Assembly (NCBI GenBank): GCA_039636775.1
Contig: CP143429.1
Span: 3,162,001-3,226,000, forward strand
Source of the DNA: Micrococcaceae bacterium Sec5.8
Lineage (GTDB): Bacteria > Actinomycetota > Actinomycetes > Actinomycetales > Micrococcaceae
Reading direction: 5' to 3'
Length of the DNA: 64,000 bases
The notes beneath the pieces are model-generated. The model worked only from the letters and a program-made list of their open reading frames with translations, did no database searches and had not been told where the DNA came from. The stretch's first letter is position 1. The number at the start of each line of letters is the position of its first letter. Shown here in pieces: positions 42,746 to 51,551 of the stretch. Made by a program: the position numbers and the translations under genes.

Positions 42746-43531
42746 CTAGCCCTTGCCTTGAAGTTCAGTCAGTTGTTGGGCGATGGGCGCCGGCGGGCCG
42801 GCGCTGAGCGGCCGCCAGGAATCAAAAACCGAGTAAGCGATGATGCGCTCCTCCGACCCAAAGCGGGGATTGCAGCTTGTCAGCGTCAGCAGCCGCTGCC
42901 CGGGTGCCGCGCCGGGTGCGGCCGGAACCGGCAGGAGAACGTCCGTCCGGTCCGGCAGGACGATTTCCTGGTTCCGGAAGACGTAGGTGTAGAACCCGTC
43001 GGCGGTTTGCACGTAGATCTTGTCCCCCGGCACCAGCGTGTGGATGTTGTCCAGCACCGCTCCGTGGGTCTGGCGGTGGCCGGCCAAGGCGAAGTTGCCC
43101 ACGGCGCCCGGCATTGCCGTGCCCGCATAACGGCCCAGGCCGAGCGTGTCGATGATGTCCGGGCTGGTGCCTTCAATGACGGGCCTGCTGTAGTTGGTGC
43201 CGAAACGGGGTACGTAGAGAACCCCGATCGCCTGTCCATGGCCGGGGGCGCCGGCGACCGGGACGGTCCCGGCCGGGGTGGCCTCCGGCTCGGCCGGCGC
43301 TGTGTCCGAAAGACCGGTCGGAACGGGCGCGGGGTACTGCTGCAGGAATTGCTGCACGACGGCACCCTGCGTGGCGTCCGCTTCCACGTTGGTCCACCAC
43401 AATTGCCAGGCGACAAAGAGTAGGGCAATCACGCCGAGGGTGATCAGCAGCTCGCCCACGACCTGGACGGCAACCAGGGAACGACGACGGCCGGGTCCCG
43501 GGGTTCCCTGGGCGGCCTCTGCGCGGTTCAA
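42746..43531 (-). CDS. Class E sortase
   Basis: 261 residues if started at the TTG at 43531, which has GAGG just upstream. The GTG at 43570 and TTG at 43579 are alternatives that would overlap the lipoprotein gene. One N-terminal membrane helix (LVAVQVVGELLITLGVIALL) is followed by a Pro-rich linker and the sortase barrel. The catalytic triad is visible: His in FALAGHRQTHG (152), Cys in LTLTSCNPRFG (220) and Arg in GSEERIIAY (229). Class E enzymes attach LAxTG-type proteins to the actinobacterial wall. No candidate substrate with a sorting signal is seen in the window. Confidence 0.88.
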   Translation of the reverse strand: MNRAEAAQGTPGPGRRRSLVAVQVVGELLITLGVIALLFVAWQLWWTNVEADATQGAVVQQFLQQYPAPVPTGLSDTAPAEPEATPAGTVPVAGAPGHGQAIGVLYVPRFGTNYSRPVIEGTSPDIIDTLGLGRYAGTAMPGAVGNFALAGHRQTHGAVLDNIHTLVPGDKIYVQTADGFYTYVFRNQEIVLPDRTDVLLPVPAAPGAAPGQRLLTLTSCNPRFGSEERIIAYSVFDSWRPLSAGPPAPIAQQLTELQGKG

Positions 43532-43544
43532 TGCCCTCGACCTG

Positions 43545-44024
43545 TCACTCGGCCGTTGACCGCGGGACACTGCCGACAAAGCATCGCCCGTCGGCCAGTG
43601 CCGGCAGGACCGACGATTGCACGGTCCCGGAACGGATCTGCGCCATGACGCATGCGTGACCGGTCAGCACGCCCACCTCCACGGCGTCGGCGGCCAGCCC
43701 GGTGGGAGTGCGGGACGCCGACACCTCCAGGGCGGCCGGCGCGAACCCGGCGGCGGTCAGGCTCGCGCGGATCTGGTCACGGCTCGGCTGCGGTGTGGCA
43801 GCAACCAGCGACGTCAGGGCTGCCGCCACCGCGCTGGCCGCGCTGGGCGCAGCGGAAGGTGCAGGGGTCCCGCCGGTCACGGCGGACCCCGCAACAGTCG
43901 GTTGCGTTCCAGCCGGCAGGGGATTTCCGCCCACCGGGCCGGAGGACACCACTGCGGCGGGGGCCGAGCACCCTGACACGCCGATCAACAATGCCAGGCA
44001 CGCAGCGGCCCGTCTGACGTGCAT
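43545..44024 (-). CDS. Small lipoprotein upstream of the sortase
   Basis: 159 residues from the ATG at 44024. The signal peptide ACLALLIGVSGC places the lipidated cysteine at 19. An Ala/Ser/Pro/Thr-rich linker of about 50 residues is followed by a compact domain of about 85 residues: PSRDQIRASLTAAGFAPAAL, then VEVGVLTGHACVMAQIRSG and a C-terminal CFVGSVP. The two cysteines of the domain may form a disulfide. It resembles short actinobacterial lipoproteins of unknown function (possibly DUF6993). The gene ends 13 bp before the preferred sortase start, so co-expression is likely. Confidence 0.68.
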   Translation of the reverse strand: MHVRRAAACLALLIGVSGCSAPAAVVSSGPVGGNPLPAGTQPTVAGSAVTGGTPAPSAAPSAASAVAAALTSLVAATPQPSRDQIRASLTAAGFAPAALEVSASRTPTGLAADAVEVGVLTGHACVMAQIRSGTVQSSVLPALADGRCFVGSVPRSTAE

Positions 44025-44229
44025 CCGAACGCCGTACCGGCGGCCGGATGGGCCGCGGTGCCATACGGGGGCGGGGGCGGGGGAAGTCACCGGATCATCG
44101 TCCCATACCCGGTTCGGCCCCCGGGGGCACCTGACGGGCGCGGGTTGGAACGGGACGGCCTCGGGTGGGGTGCGGGCGGGCAAGGACGCCCTCAGAAAGT
44201 TCGCAGGGTTTTATGGGAACCTGATAGGC

Positions 44230-45195
44230 ATGAGTTTTCGGGAAGAATACGCCAGCGGGCACCTGGCATCGGAGTACCGGGTTACGCAGCCCGGCGCCCG
44301 GGCAGGTGCCGCCGCCGACGCCGGAACCCCGGGCCGGGGCACCGGATTCCTGTTCCTGCTGGCCACGCTCGCCAGCATGGCCGCCCTCGCCGCCACCTAC
44401 TACTTCTTTGTCCGCACCACCACGGGCCAGTTCATCGACGAATCCGCGCTGGTGGAGGCCATCGAAATCCACGGCACCGCAGGCAAGGCCACCACCCGGT
44501 TCTTGGACTGGCTGCCGGCTGTGTCCCTGGTCCTCGCCGCGGTGGTGGTCCTGGTGGTGACGGTCCTGAAACGGCGGTGGGCGGCCGCCGGCATTGCCGT
44601 GGCCGCCTGCGTTGGTGCCAACGTGGCCACACAGCTCATCAAAAACGTCGTTCCCGTCCGGCCATACCGCGGGATCGAAACCCTGGAACTGAACTCGTTG
44701 CCCTCCGGGCACACCACCCTGGCGGCTTCGGCCGCTGCCGCGGTGTTCCTGATGGTGTCGCCGCGCTGGCGTCCGCTGGCCGGGTTCCTCGGCGGCAGCT
44801 TCGCCGTCGCTACCGGGGTGTCCACCCTGATCAACCAGTGGCACCGGCCGGCCGACGTCGTCGCTGCCTTCCTCGTCGTGGCGGTGTTCATGCTCCCTGC
44901 GGGCTGGCTGATCCTCCGCAAGGGGCCGCGCTGGAACGTCTGGAACGGCTATGGCGCGTTCTGGGCCTGCTCCCGGCTGTGGCTTGCGCTCCCGGCACTG
45001 GCAGGCCTCGCCGCGGCCGCCGTCGCCGGATACTCCCTGCTGATGATTGCGCCGGGCCAGGGCCAGGAGAGCAGCACCACCAACTACTTCTGGGCCGGAA
45101 CCTCGCTGATCGTCATCACCGGCTACCTGGCCACGGTCGCCGGCGTGTGGCTCTTCGGGTATGCCGCTCGACGGCGGAGCGCACCGCGGCGCTGA
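44230..45195 (+). CDS. PAP2-family membrane phosphatase
   Basis: 321 residues from the ATG at 44230. About six or seven membrane helices with the phosphatase motifs: K-x6-RP in KNVVPVRPYRG, the PSGH motif in LPSGHTTLAA, and the third motif STLINQWHRPADVVAA. In the third motif the usual Ser-Arg is Ser-Thr, while the His and Asp are retained. It probably dephosphorylates a lipid phosphate (undecaprenyl pyrophosphate or phosphatidate) on the outer face. The 205 bp separating it from the divergent lipoprotein gene should hold both promoters. Confidence 0.87.
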   Translation: MSFREEYASGHLASEYRVTQPGARAGAAADAGTPGRGTGFLFLLATLASMAALAATYYFFVRTTTGQFIDESALVEAIEIHGTAGKATTRFLDWLPAVSLVLAAVVVLVVTVLKRRWAAAGIAVAACVGANVATQLIKNVVPVRPYRGIETLELNSLPSGHTTLAASAAAAVFLMVSPRWRPLAGFLGGSFAVATGVSTLINQWHRPADVVAAFLVVAVFMLPAGWLILRKGPRWNVWNGYGAFWACSRLWLALPALAGLAAAAVAGYSLLMIAPGQGQESSTTNYFWAGTSLIVITGYLATVAGVWLFGYAARRRSAPRR

Positions 45196-45231
45196 CCGCC
45201 TGTCCCCCGCGGCCCGCCAGGGTTTCTCGCC

Positions 45232-45846
45232 TCAGCCGAGGGCTGCCGCGAGCGCCTTCGCAACCCAGTCCCGGTAGGCCGGCACGGACCAGCCGGCGTC
45301 CTGGACCATGGCCCGGTAGACCTGGGGGTGGCCCAGCGACCAGATGGCGGCGGCGGCCTCGGCGTCGGACATTCCGGAACTAAGGCCGCCGTTGGCCCGG
45401 GCCGCGGCGGCGGCTTCTGCATAGCGCCGAAGCCGTTGCTGCCCGCGGTCTTTTTCCAGCCGCGCTGCCGTGTCGTCCACGGCAGCGGCCTGGTTGATGA
45501 CAGCCGTGATCGCGGCGGTGCGCGGATGAACCTCGGCAAACCAGTCCGCCAGCACGCCGATCAGGGCCTCGAAGTCGCCGGCCTGCCGCGTCCGCTCCCG
45601 CATGAACTCCAGTACCCCGGCCTGCGCGCCGGGTCCCGCGGCGGCGCCGTCCAGCACGGCCGAGAGCAAAGCGGCCTTGTTGCCCACCGAGTTGTACACC
45701 GTCTGAACGGCCACCCCGCTTGCGGCGGCGATCCCGTCAATGGTGGTACGGACGTATCCGTCGGCGGCGAACAACCTGCCGGCCGACTCGACGATGACCT
45801 CCCGGGTGCCGGCCGCCTGAATCGACCGTCTGGTGCTTTTCCCCAT
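45232..45846 (-). CDS. TetR-family transcriptional regulator
   Basis: 204 residues. The N-terminal helix-turn-helix (about 14-60) reads FAADGYVRTTIDGIAAASGV followed by VQTVYNSVGNKAALL, standard for TetR proteins. The C-terminal ligand domain is Ala-rich and variable. It is divergent from a flavoprotein monooxygenase-like gene, with about 80 bp between the starts, so it probably represses that gene and itself. Ligand unknown. Its 3' end is convergent with the PAP2 gene, 36 bp away. Confidence 0.88.
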   Translation of the reverse strand: MGKSTRRSIQAAGTREVIVESAGRLFAADGYVRTTIDGIAAASGVAVQTVYNSVGNKAALLSAVLDGAAAGPGAQAGVLEFMRERTRQAGDFEALIGVLADWFAEVHPRTAAITAVINQAAAVDDTAARLEKDRGQQRLRRYAEAAAAARANGGLSSGMSDAEAAAAIWSLGHPQVYRAMVQDAGWSVPAYRDWVAKALAAALG

Positions 45847-45926
45847 GTATTTAGACTATCCCTCCAGTCAGTGGAACGGTATTCTAATGAAAGGATGTCG
45901 GAAATGCCCTCAGCAAGGAGCGGGCC

Positions 45927-47117
45927 ATGAGTCAGGACAATCAGCAACTGGATGCAGTCGTTATCGGCGCGGGCCAGGCCGGACTTGCCGCCGGTCACCA
46001 CCTCGCCCGGGCGGACCTCCGCTTCGAGATTTTGGAAAAGGACCCAAGGGTTGGCGAGGTGTGGCGCCGCCGCTGGGACTCCCTGCGGTTGTTCACGCCC
46101 GCCCAGCACGACGGACTGCCGGGCCGGCCCTTTTCGGCGGCGCGGAATACGTTTCCGGGCAAGGGCGAGTTTGCGGACTACCTTGAGGATTATGCGGCGG
46201 GCCTCGGCCTGCCGGTGCGGACCGGTGTGGAGGTTACGCGGGTGAGCCGGGCGGGCGGGGGGTTCGCCGTCGAGACTCCGGCCGGGACCGTGCGGGCGCG
46301 CAATGTGATCGTGGCCGCCGGAGCCCACGCGCTCCCCCGCGTTCCGGATGCTGCCGAAGGACTGGACTCCGCCATCCAGCAACTCCACAGTTCGCACTAC
46401 CGCAGCCCGGCGGACATTCCCGGCGGCGATGTGCTGGTGGTGGGCGCCGGAAACTCGGGCTCGGAAATTGCCCTGGAGCTTTCCGGCGGCCACCGCGTGT
46501 TGCTCTCCGGCCGTCCCACCCCGCACGTTCCCGGTCCGGTGCTCCGCTACGCCGGCGGTGCGTACTGGTTGTTCATCCATTCCGTGCTGACGGTAGGCAC
46601 CCCTGCCGGACGCAAGGTGGCGGCGGGCTTCCACCGGCGCGGCGCTCCGCTGCTCCGGATTTCGCCCCAGGATCTGGAAGCCGCCGGTGTGGTCCGGGTG
46701 CCGCGGCTGGCCGGCACGGCGGGCGGCCAGCCCGTTCTCGTCGGCGGCAGCCCCGCCCCCGTGCGGACGGTCATCTGGGCCACCGGCTACCGCGCGGATC
46801 TGGACTGGATCGACGGGCTGGAACTGGCGGCGTCGGGCTGGCCGGCCACCCGCCGCGGAGTGGTTCCCCGGACCCCGGGGTTGTACTTCGTGGGCATGCC
46901 GTTCCAGTACGCCCTCACCTCGGGCCTGATCGGCGGCGTGGACCGGGACGCGGCGTACGTGGTTAAGCACCTCGCGCAACGGGTGGCAGGACCGTCAGTA
47001 GTTGCGCCGGTGCTTGAGCCGGGGAATGGTGACGGCGAAGACCGCCGCCGCCGCGAAACCCAGGACTCCCGTGGCAGACACCCCGGCTCCCAGCGACACG
47101 GCGGCGGTCACGCCTGA
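45927..47117 (+). CDS. FAD/NADP-dependent flavoprotein, flavin monooxygenase-like
   Basis: 396 residues from the ATG at 45927 (AAGGAG upstream). FAD motif VIGAGQAGLAAGHHLARA at the N-terminus, NADP motif VVGAGNSGSEIALELSG in the middle, and the ATGYR motif (IWATGYRADLDWI). This is the class B flavin monooxygenase / YpdA-CzcO-like group. The usual family end is around VKHLAQ; the last 38 residues are a Gly/Arg/His-rich tail that runs 123 bp into the convergent MFS gene. The tail looks like read-through into non-homologous sequence. Substrate unknown; regulation by the divergent TetR protein is likely. Confidence 0.85.
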   Translation: MSQDNQQLDAVVIGAGQAGLAAGHHLARADLRFEILEKDPRVGEVWRRRWDSLRLFTPAQHDGLPGRPFSAARNTFPGKGEFADYLEDYAAGLGLPVRTGVEVTRVSRAGGGFAVETPAGTVRARNVIVAAGAHALPRVPDAAEGLDSAIQQLHSSHYRSPADIPGGDVLVVGAGNSGSEIALELSGGHRVLLSGRPTPHVPGPVLRYAGGAYWLFIHSVLTVGTPAGRKVAAGFHRRGAPLLRISPQDLEAAGVVRVPRLAGTAGGQPVLVGGSPAPVRTVIWATGYRADLDWIDGLELAASGWPATRRGVVPRTPGLYFVGMPFQYALTSGLIGGVDRDAAYVVKHLAQRVAGPSVVAPVLEPGNGDGEDRRRRETQDSRGRHPGSQRHGGGHA

Positions 47118-48209
47118 GAGCAGCACGGGGCCGCCGGTGGCTCCGGCATCGGCCATGAAACGCCAGATACCCAGGAACTGCCCGCGGCCGTTGTCGGGTG
47201 AGAAGTCGGCGCCCAGCGTCATATTCAAGCCTGAACTGATGCCGTTGCCGAAGCCGATCAGGAGTGCGGCGAGCAGCAGACCTCCAAATCCGGCGGTGAG
47301 TGGGATTAACAGCATGGCAGCGCCCATGATGAGCGTCGACGGGACAGCCACCCATTGCCTGCCTTTGCGGTCCATCAGTTTGCCGGCCGGATAAAAGACG
47401 AGCATGTCGATGGCACCGGACAGCCCATATATCAGCGAGGCCTGCGTCGCGTCCATCCCGAGGTGCTCGGCCCAGAGCGGAATGACCACCTGCCGGGAGG
47501 CGCGCAGCGCACTGAGCAGCAGCACGCCGATGCCCACGCTCAGGAAGACTCCGGCATGGGAGACGGCGACGCTGCGCAGCGTCGCCTGCTGAACGGGGAC
47601 GCCGCCGTCCGCCGCGGGCGTGACCAGGAGGTCCGGGATGGTGACGGACACGGCGGCGGCCGCCGCCATGGCGACAACACCCACCCAGTAGGCGCCGGTG
47701 ATACCGGCGAACTGCATGGCCGCGGCGCCGATGAAGGGCCCAATGAAGATGCCGATCCGGTTGACGCCGCCGAGGGTGGACAGGGCCCGGGCCCGGAGGG
47801 TCACCGGCACCGCCTCGGTCAAGTACTTCTGCCGGGCCAGGCTGAAGACGCTCGCGGCCATGCCGACGACGACCATAGCCGCCGCGAGCAGCCAGAGCCC
47901 GCCGGATACCTGGGGGGCCAGCGCGGCCGCAACGAGGGCGACGGCGCTGGCCGCGGCGGCCCCGACGATGGCCCAGCGTTCACCGAATCTGAGCGTGATG
48001 AGCGAGGCGGGGAGGTTGAAGAACCAGGAGCCGAGGCCAATGAGGGTGACAACCAGGGCGGCGACGGCCACCGAGGCGCCGAGGTCGCGGGCGGACAGCG
48101 CCACCACGGGAAGGATGGCGCCTTCCCCGATGCTGAACAGCAGCGCCGGCCCGAAGGCGGGCACAGCGATGCTGCGGAGGCTGAAGGGGACGATGTTTGT
48201 GGTGGTCAT
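46995..48209 (-). CDS. MFS transporter
   Basis: 404 residues from the ATG at 48209. Twelve predicted membrane helices with the loop motif LPASLITLRFGERWAIVGA between helices 2 and 3 and YPAGKLMDRKGRQWVAVPS in the second half, as in drug/metabolite efflux MFS proteins (DHA1-like). The substrate is unknown. Its 3' end overlaps the tail of the flavoprotein gene on the other strand by 123 bp. It is followed upstream by the GAF-ANTAR gene at 48258, read in the same direction with its stop about 50 bp before this start. Confidence 0.85.
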   Translation of the reverse strand: MTTTNIVPFSLRSIAVPAFGPALLFSIGEGAILPVVALSARDLGASVAVAALVVTLIGLGSWFFNLPASLITLRFGERWAIVGAAAASAVALVAAALAPQVSGGLWLLAAAMVVVGMAASVFSLARQKYLTEAVPVTLRARALSTLGGVNRIGIFIGPFIGAAAMQFAGITGAYWVGVVAMAAAAAVSVTIPDLLVTPAADGGVPVQQATLRSVAVSHAGVFLSVGIGVLLLSALRASRQVVIPLWAEHLGMDATQASLIYGLSGAIDMLVFYPAGKLMDRKGRQWVAVPSTLIMGAAMLLIPLTAGFGGLLLAALLIGFGNGISSGLNMTLGADFSPDNGRGQFLGIWRFMADAGATGGPVLLSGVTAAVSLGAGVSATGVLGFAAAAVFAVTIPRLKHRRNY

Positions 48210-48257
48210 CCCTTTCATCCTAGGACGCATCCCAGGGCGGCCGGCACGCCTCGGCGC

Positions 48258-48992
48258 TCAGGACTCGAAGTGCGTCCGGACGTCCCCGCCGGTGACGTTC
48301 TTGAGAATTTCAGCTGCGACGACACGGAGCTTTTGGTTCCGGTTGCTGGAGACCGTGGTGAGGATGCGCATCGCTTCCTCCTGGCTGCAGCGGTTCTGGG
48401 CCATCACCACACCGCAGGCGAGGTCGATCGAGGTGCGGTGTTCCATGGCGGCGGTCAGGTCCTCGGCCCGGGACTGCGCGGTGCCGATCCGGACGGCCAG
48501 GCGCAGGCAGCGGCCGGCGAGGTCAGCGAAGCCGGCGGCCTCCGCAATGATGTCCTCGGTGAAGATGCCGGTGCCTGGCGCGAAGAAGTTCAGGGCAGCC
48601 GCAGCGTCCGGGCCGATTTCCAGGGGTACACCGAGAGTGCTGCGGCAACCGTGGGCCGCCAGCTGCTTTTGGTAGGCCGGCCAGCGTGGATCGGTGCCCA
48701 CGTCAGCGAGTAGGAGCACGGACTTGGTCCGGAGGGCGTCAATGCACGGGCCCTCGCCGAGGCTCTGCTCAATCCGGTCCAGCATGAGCGCCCGGGGGCT
48801 GCTTCCTGCCACCGTCATGGTCTTCCGCCGTCGCTGCAGCGTGACGCCGCAGTCAATCTCGGCCCCGGCGGCGGAGCTGAGCGTCGCGGCGGAGAATTCA
48901 GCGAGCCGGCCGAGGAAGTCCTCGACGTTCTCGGTTCCCATCAGGAGGTCCTGCAGCTGCAGGGCGGCTTCGTCCCCGGCGTTGTTGGTCAT
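48258..48992 (-). CDS. GAF and ANTAR domain protein, RNA-binding antitermination regulator
   Basis: 244 residues. The GAF domain (about 25-165) contains LMLDRIEQSLGEGPCIDALRTK and PRWPAYQKQL. The C-terminal ANTAR domain (about 175-232) contains AMEHRTSIDLACGVVMAQNRCS and EEAMRILTTVSSNRNQKL, the three-helix RNA-binding unit with its conserved alanine and aromatic spacing. In actinobacteria such proteins sense a signal with GAF and bind paired stem-loops in transcripts to prevent termination. The target is unknown. It may be co-transcribed with the MFS gene. Confidence 0.9.
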   Translation of the reverse strand: MTNNAGDEAALQLQDLLMGTENVEDFLGRLAEFSAATLSSAAGAEIDCGVTLQRRRKTMTVAGSSPRALMLDRIEQSLGEGPCIDALRTKSVLLLADVGTDPRWPAYQKQLAAHGCRSTLGVPLEIGPDAAAALNFFAPGTGIFTEDIIAEAAGFADLAGRCLRLAVRIGTAQSRAEDLTAAMEHRTSIDLACGVVMAQNRCSQEEAMRILTTVSSNRNQKLRVVAAEILKNVTGGDVRTHFES

Positions 48993-49101
48993 TGCCTAAA
49001 CGTAGCCGTCAACGATCGCGGCGGCAATTTCGCGGCAGGAGCGGAGGGTGTCCGGACGGGTCAGATCCCGGCACTCCCCGGGCGCCCCGATGACCGGCAG
49101 T

Positions 49102-49917
49102 TCAGTGGTGTGCCCGGGTCTCCCGCAGGCGCCGGATGAACCAGCGGGACTGCTCCGGCCCGTAGGGGAGGATGGGGATGGCCTTGGTGGCGTCATCCGG
49201 GGTTTCCCGGGTCGCCTGGGTGGCCTGCCGGACCGCCGTCGTCATGGTGTTGGCCATGGTTTTGACGAACTGGTCGCTGCACGGTTCCCCGTGGCCCGGG
49301 ATCAGGAACTCGTACCGGCGGCGCAGGGCCGAGAGGTGCCGGAGGGCGTCGGCCCACTCCTCCGGGTAGGAATCTTCAAAGGACGGTTGCGAACCCTGTT
49401 CCACCAGGTCCCCCGCGTACAGGGTGGTCCCCGTTCCCACCAGGAGGTCGCCGTCGGTGTGGCCACGGCCCAAATAGAAGAACGTGACGGTCTGCCCGCC
49501 GAGGTCCACGAGGACCGGTTGGTCTTTCACAATCGCGTTCGGCACCACGAGTTCGGTGCCGCTGCCCTCGCCGGCAGCCATTTCGGGCTCATCGGCGGCG
49601 ACGGCGCTGCGCTGGCTCCCGGCGTTTTCTTCGATTTCCGCCGCACAGTTCTCGTGTGCCCAGAACTCGGTCACCCCGGCTTCGGCGAACACCGCATTGC
49701 CGAAGAAGTGGTCGTAGTGGGCATGGGTATTGACGACGACGAGTGGCAGGTCCGTCATTTCCCGGACCGCGCCGAGGATCTCGCGGCCCTGCCGCGGGCC
49801 GCTCCCGGTGTCTATCACCAGGGCGCGTTCAGACCCGATCACCAGGCCGGTGTTGAGCAGGGAACCTTGGGTGGTCAGGACGTAGTTGTCCTGGCCAACC
49901 TCAAGCCATCGTGACAT
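49102..49917 (-). CDS. MBL-fold metallo-hydrolase
   Basis: 271 residues. Metal ligands of the metallo-beta-lactamase fold are visible: THAHYDHFFGN (His65, His67, Asp69, His70), RGHTDGDLLV, TTLYAGDLVEQ and LIPGHGEPC. The spacing resembles the quinoprotein-relay (QuaHY-like) or SoxH-like hydrolases rather than true beta-lactamases. An acidic insertion (about 92-118) separates the first two metal segments. No signal peptide, so it should be cytoplasmic. Substrate unknown. The 147 bp between its start and the E2 gene end shows nothing I can identify. Confidence 0.85.
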   Translation of the reverse strand: MSRWLEVGQDNYVLTTQGSLLNTGLVIGSERALVIDTGSGPRQGREILGAVREMTDLPLVVVNTHAHYDHFFGNAVFAEAGVTEFWAHENCAAEIEENAGSQRSAVAADEPEMAAGEGSGTELVVPNAIVKDQPVLVDLGGQTVTFFYLGRGHTDGDLLVGTGTTLYAGDLVEQGSQPSFEDSYPEEWADALRHLSALRRRYEFLIPGHGEPCSDQFVKTMANTMTTAVRQATQATRETPDDATKAIPILPYGPEQSRWFIRRLRETRAHH

Positions 49918-50064
49918 TTAATCTCCCTATTCCGGGGCGTTCCGGCGTGGTTGGTGCGATGTTCTGCGCCCGATTCTACCCACCGGAGCTGGCCGGGCGC
50001 TGGCAGCCGGCACCGCGCGGGCGGACTTTCATCCCGCGCAGTGCCTTCGTCTCCTTGAGCAGGG

Positions 50065-51549
50065 TCAGAGGTCCGCCAGGACGGACCCCGGGTTTTCGAT
50101 CGCGTCAGCGACGTAGCGCAGGAAGCCGCCGGCCGTGCCGCCGTCGCAGACCCGGTGATCGAAGGTCAGCGTAAGTTCGGTGACCTTGCGGACGGCGAGT
50201 TCGCCGTTGACCACCCAGGGCTTGTCGATGATGCGGCCGACGCCGAGGATGCCCACCTCGGGATGGTTGATGATCGCGGCGGACCCGTCCACTCCAAAGA
50301 CGCCATAGTTGTTCAGCGTGAACGTGCCGCTGCCAAGCTCCGCGGGGGTGGCCTTGCCGTCGCGGACGACGGCGGTCAGCCGGCGGATTTCGGCGTCCAG
50401 TTCGCGGGCGCTGAGTTTGTCGGCGTTGCGCACTGAAGGCACCATCAGGCCGCGGTCCGTCTGGGCCGCGAAGCCCAGGTTCACGCCGTCGAAGGCCACA
50501 ATCTCCTGGCTTTCGCCGCCCTTGTTGTCCTCGGTGGTGACGATCCTGGTGTTCAGTTCCGGGAACTTCCTGAGCCCGGCGGTGACAAACCGGGCGATGA
50601 ACGCCAGCAGTCCCGGGGTGTGGTGCGGGTCCGCTTTCTTCAACGCGGCCCGCAGCTCAACGAGCGCGGTGGCATCAACGTCCACCCACACGGTGGCCTC
50701 GGGGATCTCCGAACGGCTGCGGCTCATGTTCGCGGCAACGGCTTTCCGCACGCCCCGGACCGCGGTCCGCCCGGTGATGCCCAGACCGGTGCGCGGATCA
50801 CTGCCCCCGGCGATGGGGCTTGCCTCGGCCGGCGTCCGGGCCGGAGAGGAAGCCGGGGCCTCGACTGCCCGGTCGGGTTTGATGACCGCCTCGACATCGC
50901 GGCGCATGATCAGACCGCTGGCCCCCGAGCCCTGGAGGTCCCCCAGATCAACCCCATGATCGCGCGCCATACGCCGGACCAGCGGTGAGATAACGGCCCC
51001 CAGCTTCCCCGGAACCCGGGTCCGCATCAGCAGAAGATCGTCGGCAGCCTTATCCGCCGCAGAGACCGGCGCGGCGGGTGCGGTCCCGGCGGTCTGCTTG
51101 CGCGGCCGCGTCCGCCGGGCAACCCCATGCCCGCCCGGCGTCCCATACCCAATCAGGACGTTGCCGGATCCTGCCTTTTCCTCCTCGCGGTAGGTTTCGG
51201 CCGCAACTGCAGCAGGCGAGTCCGCGGCCACAGCGGCCGCAGGCAATGCCTCACCGGAAGAGGCGCTGGCGGCGTTGCCTGCGGGGATGGAACCCGCCCC
51301 GGCGCCCACGGGGGTCACGGAAATCAGCGGCTTGCCGACGTCGAGCGTCTGGCCGGGTTCGCCGTGCAGTACGGCGACAGTGCCGGCGTACGGGGAAGGG
51401 ACTTCGACCATGGATTTGGCGGTCTCCACCTCGGCGATCGGCTGGTCCACGCGGATTTCGTCCCCCACGGCCACGAGCCAGTTGACGAGTTCGGCTTCGG
51501 TGAGGCCCTCACCAAGGTCCGGCAGGAGGAATACTTTCGGTTCGCTCAT
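50065..51549 (-). CDS. Dihydrolipoamide acyltransferase E2 of a branched-chain 2-oxoacid dehydrogenase
   Basis: 494 residues from the ATG at 51549. One N-terminal lipoyl domain with the modified lysine in EVETAKSMVEVPSPYAG, an Ala/Gly/Pro linker, a peripheral-subunit-binding domain (VRRMARDHGVDLGDLQGSG), and the catalytic domain with the active-site DHRVCDGGTAGGFL. It forms the core of the complex and accepts acyl groups from E1. It follows E1-beta by two bases. The E3 subunit is not present in the window. The single lipoyl domain and the Lrp neighbour favour a branched-chain enzyme over pyruvate dehydrogenase. Confidence 0.88.
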   Translation of the reverse strand: MSEPKVFLLPDLGEGLTEAELVNWLVAVGDEIRVDQPIAEVETAKSMVEVPSPYAGTVAVLHGEPGQTLDVGKPLISVTPVGAGAGSIPAGNAASASSGEALPAAAVAADSPAAVAAETYREEEKAGSGNVLIGYGTPGGHGVARRTRPRKQTAGTAPAAPVSAADKAADDLLLMRTRVPGKLGAVISPLVRRMARDHGVDLGDLQGSGASGLIMRRDVEAVIKPDRAVEAPASSPARTPAEASPIAGGSDPRTGLGITGRTAVRGVRKAVAANMSRSRSEIPEATVWVDVDATALVELRAALKKADPHHTPGLLAFIARFVTAGLRKFPELNTRIVTTEDNKGGESQEIVAFDGVNLGFAAQTDRGLMVPSVRNADKLSARELDAEIRRLTAVVRDGKATPAELGSGTFTLNNYGVFGVDGSAAIINHPEVGILGVGRIIDKPWVVNGELAVRKVTELTLTFDHRVCDGGTAGGFLRYVADAIENPGSVLADL

Positions 51550-51551
51550 GG

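Noticed and set aside
45847..45926. TetR operator between the TetR gene and the flavoprotein
   Set aside because: Only a loose symmetry (TAGACTAT and GTATTCTA, about 20 bp apart) is visible; not strong enough to call as a site, although regulation across this gap is likely.
49918..50064. Small gene or operator between the MBL gene and the E2 gene
   Set aside because: No start with a ribosome-binding site, no palindrome and no terminator-like stem were seen in this 147-bp stretch.
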